From Vanilla planifolia (taxonomy: Eukaryota; Streptophyta; Magnoliopsida; Asparagales; Orchidaceae): a stretch of DNA of 64,000 bases. The translations under genes and the position numbers were made by a program. The DNA lies in the NCBI GenBank assembly GCA_023846275.1, contig JAIUJO010000191.1:682001-746000 (forward strand). The letters are read 5' to 3'. Below, piece after piece: positions 53,301 through 64,000 of the stretch. Each line of letters starts with the position of its first letter. Position 1 is the stretch's first letter. A model generated the notes under the pieces. It searched no databases. It saw nothing but the letters and a program-made list of their open reading frames with translations, and was not told where the DNA came from.

Positions 53301-54175
53301 ATTAAGAGATGCATGGCATAATTATTAGCTCATATAAAAAGCTTTGAAAATATTAGACAGATTATTTCAACAAATGGCCTTCCAAGATACTAAGATGATT
53401 GAATGAAAATTTCTTGGTCATAAAAAAATTTTTAGTCAAATGATCATGGTTTTATCTCTGTTAGTCCATCTTTAGAATTATTATTAATTATAAAAACTAA
53501 TAAGATAAATAATAAAAAAATTAATATATTAATACTAAGTATTTGTTAAGGTTGAAATGAAATAAATTAAAATAAAATAATATAAATAATAAAGAATATT
53601 ATTTAAAAAAGTGATATCTTTTATGTGAGAAACTTACATTCTGAGATAGTAAGGAGGTTATATGTAAAATACACGATATTCAACTCAGGTGTGAACAAAA
53701 ATACCTTATAAAAAACGCCAAATTCATCGTAAATAAAATATACAAAAAGAACTTAAAATTAATTAATTAATTGCATTGAAGTGTTTGAGATGATCTAATT
53801 ATTATAATTTCCTCTTAGCCGAACCTCACTCATTTTTGCTATGATTTACTAAAATTTATAAGCATAAATAATAATAATAATTCTTTATACTAAGTAAATA
53901 TATATTAATGTTAAAAATTTTCAAATTGAAGGCAATGTAATTTAAAAGCAACATGAGAGGCAATTTTGAGTTAAATAGTGATATAAATAAATAAAAGAAA
54001 AAACTTTTAAGGAATGAGATAAACTATATAGGGAAGTAAATCTTCAAAACACTATTGAGCTTGAGTACAATATCTTTGATTTTTAGCTAAGGTACTAATT
54101 AAAATCACTCATAAAACATGCAAAAATTTAGAAAATAATGAAAATAAATATCTAAAACTAAATTCAAAATAATCC
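50309..54175 (-). repeat. Satellite array, inverted orientation (unit B, segment 3)
   Basis: Inverted monomers resume directly after the LINE and are collinear with 12385-15705. They retain about 165 bp (50485-50650), about 285 bp (51270-51550) and about 120 bp (53690-53810) that unit A has lost. A run TTAATTAATTAATTGC at about 53759 is the only local oddity. The satellite fades at about 54175. No gene is supported. Confidence 0.88.
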
Positions 54176-57120
54176 TCTTGGTGGTGTTGCACTTTACTGA
54201 AAATCATCTTTTTTGGATTTGACGTTTACTCTTTTGTATGTTCCCCCATGAACATAAACATATGTTATCCAAAATTTTAGAATTGACTCAACCAACTTTA
54301 TTATAGATTTTAGGTTTAGTTATAGTCAATCAAAGTAATATGGGTAGGGTTAAACACCATGACACTAGTGGTGATGTACAACATATATCTGACATGAATC
54401 AAGGTGCCCAAGATAATATCATTTTTTCTTCTCACTATATTATCTTCTTTTGCCTATTTTTTTCTTTTTGGTTTTTTTTCTTTTATTTTTTTCTAATTTA
54501 TAGCGTTGAAATACTCAAAAAACTATACATGTGTAATTGTATTCATTTTTATATGCCAAATAATCATAGAGTACTATGTTTAAATAAGAACATTTGTAAA
54601 AAGCAAGTTATGCCTTGCAATGGCAAGTCACCAAACATTCCATGATAAAAATAAAAGGAACTTTAATAACCCACTTATATCATTATTTTTTAGTTTGACT
54701 AGTTAAAGTCGCCAAGATTCCTCTTGTATTATTTCACCACTCAATTTATTTAATCTTCTCATTCTCTAGAACATTTAACATGAATATTTGTTAATAACAA
54801 TTCAATTTGCATTATAAATGCACATCCCAAAAGCTATGTTTAAGAGAATGCCTTCTTTTGCTATGTTGTCATCTTATTATATAATATGATCAACACTATC
54901 ATATAATATAATAAGAGCTTTACAACTGTTAGATCATTGAGTTGCAATACTCTTACCAATTCAATATAAGTATCACACTAGTATGAGCTAACAGTATTAA
55001 TGGCTTATATTAGGGATAATATAAATGATCAAAGTAAACTTATTTATCAAATAATTGTAATAATCTATATATTATTTCATATTATAAAAATAGGAGTTAG
55101 TTATTTCCTAATTTCAAATAGTACAAAAGGATATTGCATTTCATCTATACAATTCATTCCTAATGGTAATCAAACGACCAATCATGGAAAAAAAGATTAT
55201 TGAGCTATAAAAAACCATATTGTACAAGCTCTTTCCACTTTTTGAACATTTTGATCTATTATTCAACAAGTAGTACATACCTCAATCATACAAGTCCATC
55301 AGTACTTTCATACTTGTATGATAGATAAGAAGTTTATATGCTAAAATTACAAAATCATACAAGCATGAAATGCCAATTGCATTAATATGATTTTAAGGAA
55401 CCTCCATTTTTACACATTTCATGAAAGCATTGCAATGCTTAAGTCATGGTTTTGTAAGTATGATCTTGTTGACCATCAAATATGATAATTTTATCTGAAA
55501 GTTAAAAATAGGATCAAACCACCATTAACCATCATTCTAGCTCATAGGTAGCTATTAGTTATGGAGAAAGCTTGTGTAGGATCTTTACCTTGACGGGCAG
55601 CTCCTACAAAAAAGCAAAAATTCATAAGCTCACTCTTTCCTTTCTTAATATCCTTTTTTCCATAAAAGATGGCATGATCTTTCTTCCTCAATAGCCATCT
55701 CCTCCCTCTCATCCCATCTTACTCTCTCTCTATCCTTATGGTTTCTTCAAAAGAGAAATTCACTCTTGGGTAAGGGGAAAGATTATCCTCTTATTAAATA
55801 AAAGCATTAAAAATGAACTTTTTTTTATCAATAATAGCATTACAAATTTACAAAAATTGTGATTTCCCTCATAAAATTACAATCCGCACATTAGAACATT
55901 CTCGTTAAGAGATATTTATAATTGTATGTGGAAATATAAATTTGTCCCTCCACTATTTTGACACATTTTTTTAGCTAATTCCAATTCAATTCATTTATGC
56001 ATTTTAGATTTGCATCACTTCAAATTTTTTTATAGAACATGCTTTGAGGGATTGCAATACTTTTATTAGGATTTGATATCACAATTTCTACCAATAGTGG
56101 CTTATTTTAATGAGTTGATGACTAACTGCATCTAACTACAATAGTGCATTGCTTCAATATATTTATTCGGAGGGTTAGCTTCATTGAATGTGCCACTTAA
56201 GCAAAATAAGAAAAGTTTGTGTAGACTGACACAGAGATGCCAATACTTTATGACATGTATTTTCTAACTCTAATTATGTGGGATCACCACTTAATTTTTT
56301 ATTATAATGACAAATTAGAATGGTTACTTATGATAGCAAATGTTCATATTTTAAACACATTTTAATTACTATAATATTATGTCAACATAACAGGATAAAG
56401 TTTTGAGAATGCATTACTTTAATGCATTATGTGTGTCAAATCAGATGTATGGTTGTGGAATTATCAAAATAATTTGTTCTAGAAGTTTGATGTAGCTCTT
56501 GGATCTAATGTTGATGTTTGAAAATGCATTAAAATTAATTGTTCTAACATTGAAGAGACATACTAGACTAAAGTTGTAGGTTCCAAAATTATCATAATGC
56601 ATGGCATAAAAAAGAGTTTTGGGAGCATATTTAGCCAATAGAATATCGAAGTGCAACTGTAATGACATGAAGTACACCAAGAGTGAACAACATAAGTTAT
56701 CCTAGAGCATATCCAACCCAAAATCTAAAAGTGTCATCTTAGTACTGTTATAGCCAACACTTTTTGCCACATTGTTTCAATCTAGTGGAACAAAGTGTGT
56801 CCTATTTTGTTAATTATAATTTAAAATTCAAATTGAATATGTTTAAATTTTTAATATGGATAAATTAAAATTTTAATTTTTCAATATGAAATATGAGAAT
56901 TTGAATTGTCGTTGAGTAGAAAGACTTGAGTTATATGACATAAGCCATGATATGACTAGGCTTCAAGCTTTAAAATTATCTTATAATTTTATTTATGTTC
57001 TTTCTATTATCACTTATCCTGATTATTTACTATTGATTGAAAAATGATAACATATATAGTATTTCAAAAATTTGTAGTTAGTTGTTTCATCTCGATAAGA
57101 GAATTAAAAAAGGAAAATGA
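54176..57120. other. Spacer B, part 1: no gene recognised
   Basis: Counterpart of 15706-18600. It retains about 90 bp near 54310-54400 that spacer A lacks. A 101-codon frame at 54340-54645 begins in that extra stretch and then runs through a T-rich tract giving a Phe-rich stretch. It is broken in spacer A and resembles no family. The pyrimidine-rich stretch of spacer A recurs at about 55690-55735. Confidence 0.7.
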
Positions 57121-60100
57121 TTTTTTGCATATAGGAATATTTTAAGATAAAATAAATGAGAAAGAGGAATAGATATCAAAATATCTTTTGGCCATATCAT
57201 AAATAGATTCCTAAATTTTGGTTGCTTGATATGACAAGCCAAAAAGGTGAACACGAAGTGAGCTTTAACATCAATGGGTGAACCATGGCTTAAAGCAAGC
57301 AAACTAGTTTTTCTTAAAGACAATATGTGGTTTAAGGAGGTATGGACAAGGAAATTTAAACCCCTAAGATGATTCTATTTGGGTATTACAAAATGCTGGC
57401 CATAATGGTGATTTGGTGGTGCTAACTATTGGAATACTAGGGTGGAAATTAAGATAAGCCATGAGAAACAAGAAGAAGGAAGAGGGTTCACATTTTCAAT
57501 TAAAGAAAGAGCTATCCAAGGAGAAGAACTCTACATGACTTTTTTGGTAAGATGAACCTTTTGAACTTACAATAAATCTATCTATAATCTAATAATGATT
57601 AGAAAAATATTATCTTATTAAAATGGCATGTAGAACCTAGGGAATGGGATTTGGTTAATAGAAAGTTCATTTTGTTCCACTAACTTTATTTTTCGAAAAT
57701 TCGAACCTATTATACCCTTCACAAAAGTGTATTTTTCTAAGCATAAAATGTTTGTTTATGCTAAATTTATTATGCAATTTGTTTAAACGAATTATGGAAG
57801 AATTTGTGAAATTAACTTAATTGTGATTGTAAGTCAAATTCTTATTCATATGCTAGCATGTTTAGCTTTACTTATTGAACTAACAAAATGATGGATTTGG
57901 AATTATTATTTGTTGTTAAAATACCTCATAATTGAGACATTAGCATGAAGTATGTCAATGTAAAAGCCTTGATGATAATTTAAATAACTTTTGCAATATA
58001 AAATGTTTTGCAAATGTCATAAAACTATTAAATCATAGTACAACAAATTCTAAGGTGTATGGGTCATAAAAGTAATACAAGATTTCATCATTTTATTTTT
58101 TATTTCTATGCAAAAGATTGGACTCCAATCTTATATGTAAATGTGTTTCCAAGTAGTAATCTATCAGAAATATAAAATCTCAACCAAGCAAAAGAATTAA
58201 TTATATTTCACTTCATGACATGATATAAATGTGTATATTTATAGAAAAACCATGTATAGAAGTATGCCACCTATTATATAAAAAATTAAAACTTATTTGA
58301 TGATGAGTAATGATATGAAACTTAGAACTATTGTCAATACAATAGATCAAGCGTTATGGCCAGTTATCTCTTACCATAGGTTTTCTTTGAAATCATGGAG
58401 CCAAGGCTTGAGTAAGTCATGTGAGGCACAAGTTCAACCCTTGAAGAGAATCAAGATGGTTTCCATGGTATGTGTGTGTTGTGCCCTTTGTCTTTTGTTG
58501 GAATCTTTGGAGAGCTTCAATTAACGCCTTAGAGGACACTTGGTTGAGTAGAGATATGGATGGTAAAGTGCTAAGGCTATGGTTAGACTTGAAGGTTATA
58601 TGGATAATCCCTAATGGACCTTAAATTATATATTGGAGGTGCATTTATATAGCTATGTAAGAGAATCTTAGCCTTGAAATTATTGTTAAAGGCTTGGAAT
58701 TAATTCATAAAAATGGAATCTATAAAAAAATGTCTTAATGATGGGCTAAGTAAACACCATTGTTAGAGCTCTATGAATATTACAAACTAAGGTTTGGTTG
58801 GTGAAATTCCTTATTGAGGAATTAGAAGAAAGTAAAAGAGATTGAAATTAGACTTTGAAATGAAACAATGTCTTAACAAGGAAATAATATTGTAAAAATG
58901 TTGGCTAGAACCATTTGTTCATTGGGTCCTTTGGATAAGAACATGACTAACCTTATTTAATCTCTTTGGGCATATGATAAGACCCTACATGAATATCATG
59001 GGGACAAGTGATGCCTTAATAGAAGCATTAGGATAGGTATGGTGACTCATGGTTTCCTTTGGGACATAATGGTCACTAAGATTACTTGGGTGAACATAGA
59101 CATTATTGTAATGATAATAACCTATAAATGGAATGTAAGATAAAAATGAAAAGTACTATAAAGACTAAGGTTAACCTATATAGGAAATGGTCTTAAGAAA
59201 AACACGTGTAGGAATAAACACAATAAAAATTTGTTATAAAATTACAAAAGGATAAATAATGGTTTAGAAGAATCCTAATGACATTTACTTAATAATGTCG
59301 TTTGATAAATGAAAATTAACTAAGGGTATAAAACCTAAATTGAGTTAGGGCTTGAGAAATCCTAGATAGTTACGGAATAGAGTTAGTAGGATGCTGCACC
59401 TTAAGGTCATTACTTTGATCAAGTGAGGTTCAAATATAGTGGACCCTTGATCGTGCATGCTCATTCATGAGATAAGTAAGTTAAGCTACTTTGTTTTATT
59501 GACATAGAGGTAGTTACATATGGTTTTTTGAACCCATGAGTTGAGTGCTAGATTGCATTATAAGATTTTATTGAATTGATTAAATTTGATCATAAAAGTT
59601 GTCCCACAAGGGAATTGTTACACATATGGAGAATCATGATATATCCTATATTTTGGAGGGGAGCACATATGGTTTTTGATGGCTTCTTGAACCATATGGG
59701 GTTGGCCGAAGTGATCAATGTTCCTTTGTTAAGTGCTAGATCATCTTATGTGAAAGGTGTTTCAAGACCTATCATGATTCTCGTTGATAAAAGAGTGCAT
59801 TAGATCAGACAAGAAGTACTAAGCCACAATATAAGAAATATAAATATATATATAATATAGACATAGATTATGATGCCATGTGATAGTTCAAAAAATTCCA
59901 TTTATTGGCATGATTTACTCAATTGTCAGAAAGAAACTTCTTGGCTACTAAATAGTAGTTTTATGTTATTGATCAAGAATTCCCTTTTGAGGCGTATAAC
60001 CTCATATATGTTTGTCGGATTTAAGAGCAAAGTGTTCAATAGTTAAGAAGCTAGAGAATATCAAAATGAGTGCACCAGGTTGACAATTCACCAACTTTAT

Positions 60101-60550
60101 TTCAGCATTAGTAGTGGTCGATTTGAAATTTTTTTCATCAATTATTTTTATTAGACATATGATGCAATTGACTATTAAACTAAGCATGGTAGCTTCTTAC
60201 TAAGTTTTTTATGAATAGTGTGAATGATAACTTGTTTTATATCTCTATTGCTTTCGATTTAAAATTTTCACATTTAAGATGATATGATTTTACTCAAGTA
60301 TGTCTGTAAAGCATAATTAGAGATAACTAAGATTTGGCAAATCATCCTGTTATGATGCTAGTATTTTGTAAGTAGTATGTGATCTGCATAATATTATGAT
60401 GGATATCATATCATACAAGATAACTGCATGTGAAGTAAAACAAATCTATCATCATATTAGAAATAATCATGTAAGGTAATGCTTCATACCTAGTACAATA
60501 TATTAATGTATGAGATTTGAACTTTGTCTAATCAACCAATAGCTTCGTTA
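57121..60550. other. Spacer B, part 2: degenerate sequence, no gene recognised
   Basis: Counterpart of 18601-22190. The roughly 71-base identical block is at 57181-57251. Short + frames at 58297-58524 and 59576-59803 are open here, but their counterparts near 19760 and 21000 contain stops, so they are probably chance survivors of an older sequence. It lacks the 245 bp block of 21715-21958 and has about 35 extra bp near 60395-60450. Confidence 0.6.
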
Positions 60551-61570
60551 TTATTGGATTGTTAAATACTATTTGATAGCTCTCAAAGAATGCTCATTTG
60601 ACCTTTTTCTATTTTAAGGATTACTATATGACCCATTTTGTTGATTAACTACCATAGGTTCTTGTTATTACTAAAAGAAATACCAAGGATCAACAAAAAT
60701 CCCTTATTTTCTAATAATTATTTATCGACCACAATGTGAGAAATGGATTCCATTATTTGTCTTTTGTGATTGCATATAATTTGAACATAACCAACCTACC
60801 CATTGTGATTATTCACAAAACCATCAACATTTAGCTTATGCATTATATGTGGATAACACCAATTCACAACTTCATAGCTTTTATAACTTATAATTGAATA
60901 TGGCACAAAACAAAGGTGAGATGTTTGATGATTCTCCTAAGATGTTTGTGTGGTAGCGATGTGGTAGCAATGTAGGTAATTGTGTTTCAATATCACACCA
61001 TTGATAAAGGTGTTTATAGGTAGATTAATTCCTCATGGATATTTTGGTTATTAGCATACCATCTATCCTACAAAAAAATAAGAAGATATATTGGAAAGCC
61101 TTCTCTTCAAGAAATGTCAATTTTTCATTCTACACACTAATGCGATATTTTGTAGATAATTCTCATTTTTTTACCTGTTTAGTTTGAAGAGTATTGGCAA
61201 TGATAGAATATGCCATTTTTTATTCAACTTATAATGGCATAGCCCATTGAGCCATCATTAGAGTTTGTTGGGCTCTTTGAATCCTTCTGAAAGTTAAACT
61301 TTTTTAAGAACTCTAAGAATTTTAGAAGAATATTAAAACTTCTAAAAATGGAAATGACAGCTTAAATGCACCTTTACAAATCAAAATATTCTACTTTGAA
61401 TTCAGTATTACTATTTTTCTACTGGTTGATTTCCAGGCTAATCGACTACTAAAGTTTCCATTACTTGTGAGTTTCCAAATGATAATTTCATTTTGTTGAA
61501 GATTTTAGTTTGTTTTAAAATTAACTCAAATTTTTTAAGTCCTACAAGGTGTCAAATATTTTTCCTTACT
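60551..61570 (-). pseudogene. Degraded LINE ORF2 C-terminus, unit B copy (RNase H 3' part deleted)
   Basis: On the minus strand, VNWCYPHIMHKLNVDGFVNN (Asp of NVDG at 60821-60835) followed by YVQIICNHKRQIMESISH reproduces the RNase H start seen at 22650. A GNFS-x-R-x-A-W remnant near 61420-61450 reproduces the zf-RVT-like start. About 130 bp corresponding to 22260-22390 are missing near 60550, which removes the HKEVNGAVN block kept in unit A. Stops occur throughout. Both copies derive from one element present before the macro-unit duplicated. Confidence 0.72.
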
Positions 61571-63455
61571 TTTTTGGACCGTAGTGAATTGTTTGTTGGC
61601 AATATCTAATTGTGCTTCACTCAGAATGTAGACTTAGTCAGTTCATGTTTTCTTCTATTTGAATGCAAACATTTCATAAAAAGTAAATATTTTTAATACT
61701 TAATCACATATACATGATAGTTCAAAAAAAAATTTCTAGTAAGATAAGACTATTAAATATGATAGCAATGAAAATAAATCATATAGCAATACCTTTTTAA
61801 TATGAATATCTACTGTATTACTTTGTTAAGGAAAATTTTTGTAATAAAGGAGCATGATGTTGAGCCCATTGTGCAAGAATTGTGAAAATTGTGAACTTGA
61901 ATAATCTTAAATGTACTACAAAAAAAAAATCCCTTTCTTGAAGCCATTTAAAAAATTTTCTTTTGAAAATAATTGTTAACTTTGAAAAATTTTAACTGGT
62001 GATCATTAGGAAAACAAAAGTAAAAGCTTTTCACATTGTTCAATTCAAATTCAATTCAACATGTTAAAAAATGAAATACATTTTACGAAAGCCAGTCACA
62101 CAAAAATTTTACCCATTTGCCAAAACGATTCTGTACACCTAGACAAAAACACCATAGAAAGCAGCACATTGAATCCTTTAACACTAGTGAAAACTATGAT
62201 ATAAATTATTAGAACAAAAAGCATTAAAATATTTTGGCCAAAAAACCAAAAAAATGACTGCCAAAAAAAATTGCAACTAGCTAAAGGATTGAAAGAAAAA
62301 GAAAATACAAAGTCCCTACAATGGGATAAAGAAATCTCTTATAACTCTTAATTATAATGTTCTATGAGAAAAACAAATTTAAGTAAAGGGCTCACTAAAA
62401 TTTCAATAAAGTAATTCAACACAGATATGAAAATTAGCTTATAGTACTCTCCTGTAGCTCCAAAATATCCTCAAATACAAATAATCATTTTTTAAAAATC
62501 CAATCAAATTAGTCATCACACACTAATCATTGCCTAATCTAAGGATATACATTTATGATTCTATCATATGCCCATCATCTAACTACTAACTAATTATCAC
62601 TTGTATTCTTCACATACTAAAAAATATTCATATCTATACCATAACATCACACATATATGAAGAAAAGGACAATCCAAATTAGGACTTTCATCTCTTAAAT
62701 TTTCATTGGCTCATACAATACCATAAGAATTATTGGATGTATTCAAAGCCATTGACATGTACTACTCTCACTATAAGTAAAGCGTCACTTGTATACAATA
62801 TTGGAATCATACTTGTAAGTGCCAGCAACTTTGCTTAATGCCTATGCCACAAGTATCATGTCCCAAAAGACTTTGTCATATAGTTATGATATGTGGTACA
62901 TATATGATAAGTCAAATTGCAAAACATACATAAGCACCTAGTACAAACACCTTTTTAATTTCTACCAATGAATTGATCATAAAAGTATGACAAGGATATT
63001 GAATTTTATCTTGCATGATGGTTCTCTACATCAACTTACCCCCTTGGAGAAATACAACAACATTTATATGGTGTGGATGTTGCACATGTATAAATCAAAT
63101 TAAATAAAGCTTTTATAGAATCAACTATGTTTGACACTTTGTCTAACCTCGTGGCTAACAGCTCATATTGTTTAATTATTCCATAATACATGTAAAATTT
63201 GTATATTTTTTAATATTTAACTTTTTTCATCAAATTATTCATTCTCACTTGATTGCATAGTACAAACCAAAGTACTCTTAGTTTTAAAATATTATGAGGC
63301 AACTTCATGTGTAAATAAGTCTAGATAAGTTGTGTGCTTTTAGACTATAACAATATAAGTGGAAAAATGACTTTAAAACAATTAAAATTTAGAGTCATCC
63401 TTATCATCACCTATTGTCTCACGTAAATTTTTTATTACATTTAAAAATCTAGTTA
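61571..63455. other. Spacer B, part 3: no gene recognised
   Basis: Counterpart of 23426-25330 with only small indels. Nothing coding or structural was recognised. It ends where the forward satellite resumes at about 63455, at the same point as in spacer A. Confidence 0.6.
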
Positions 63456-64000
63456 AAGATTTTCTATTCTCTTAGAGGCTTTGCTCATTCCATGAAATAT
63501 AACATTCATACCTTATTTGATGGTGAATGATGTTATGTTTGATCTTCTTAGCATTTTTGAATAAAGTTTTCACAAACTATTTATCAAATTTATTCAAATG
63601 CTTTGTTCTTTGTTTCTTATATTTCTATGAAACTCTTATTCTTCTATCATGTGAACATTACATCACTTTGATTTTGTTATTTTAATTTTTTTAATCTATT
63701 TAACTTCAATTATATAAATATATATACATATACACATATTTACTTAATATCAAAATACAATGTATTATTATTTTTTTAATTAATTTTGTAATTCAATATA
63801 ATTTCAAATAAAGTATATTGGTGAGGAAGCAAATATCGTTTCATTGATCTTAGGGAGCTCTATCTAATAATATAATCATTTTTTCCACTTCAAATTGTTT
63901 ACTTTTTATTGTTTTAAACACTTTGTGGGGCATTTTTAATTCTTGCATGACCTGCTGATTGGGATTATCACACTTGTGTTGGTCCTTTATCCATAATCCC
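63456..64000 (+). repeat. Start of the next forward satellite array (unit C)
   Basis: The satellite resumes with ATTTGATGGTGAATGATGTT, matching 25387 and following. The second monomer, near 63960, is cut by the end of the window. This shows that the macro-unit continues, so there are at least parts of three units. Confidence 0.88.

Noticed and set aside
54340..54645. A 101-codon + frame in spacer B
   Set aside because: It contains a T-rich tract giving a Phe-rich run, is not conserved in spacer A because of a 90 bp gap and other changes, and has no recognised domain.
58297..58524. A 75-codon + frame with Cys-rich stretch
   Set aside because: The matching region of spacer A (about 19760-19985) contains stops, and there is no zinc-binding spacing or family match.

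Overview
This window looks like nuclear repeat-rich DNA from a plant, probably a seed plant with a large, very AT-rich genome. Three things point that way: a 5'-truncated plant-type LINE with an RVT_3-like RNase H domain, a poly(A) tail and a target-site duplication; a second, older LINE relic of the same class; and kilobases of diverged satellite with almost no CpG. I see no intact host gene, tRNA, rRNA or bacterial-style operon. Species cannot be read from the sequence. A deamination-eroded genome, of the kind described for some gymnosperms, would fit, but that is only a guess.

The dominant structure is a macro-repeat of about 38.5 kb, present about 1.7 times. Each unit consists of (i) an array of a roughly 415 bp AT-rich satellite in 'forward' orientation (T-rich on the + strand), (ii) an array of the same satellite inverted (A-rich on the + strand), and (iii) a roughly 9.3-9.6 kb spacer unrelated to the satellite. 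Layout: forward array 1-7227 (left part outside the window); inverted array 7228-15705, interrupted by an LTR-like segment at 8520-9256; spacer A 15706-25330; forward array 25331-43305; inverted array 43306-54175, interrupted by the second LTR-like copy at 45887-46532 and by a young LINE at 49611-50296; spacer B 54176-63455; start of the next forward array 63456-64000. The forward-to-inverted junction, the LTR-like segment and both spacer boundaries recur in both units, so the whole unit was duplicated after it was assembled.

The two units differ by blocks of satellite monomers: about 2.2 kb missing near 36915, about 4 kb extra at 38330-42300, and about 1.2 kb extra at 44699-45886. They also differ by many partial-monomer deletions, as expected from unequal recombination. 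The LINE at 49611-50296 is absent from the paralogous place in unit A (12363-12385), which preserves a recognisable empty site, so the insertion is younger than the duplication. Each spacer carries a degraded minus-strand LINE relic (zf-RVT-like then RNase H), and the two copies have lost different pieces. No pathway or gene set can be reconstructed. The interest lies in the higher-order architecture and its history. All identities and boundaries were read by eye, so boundaries are good to about 10-50 bp unless a precise site is stated.
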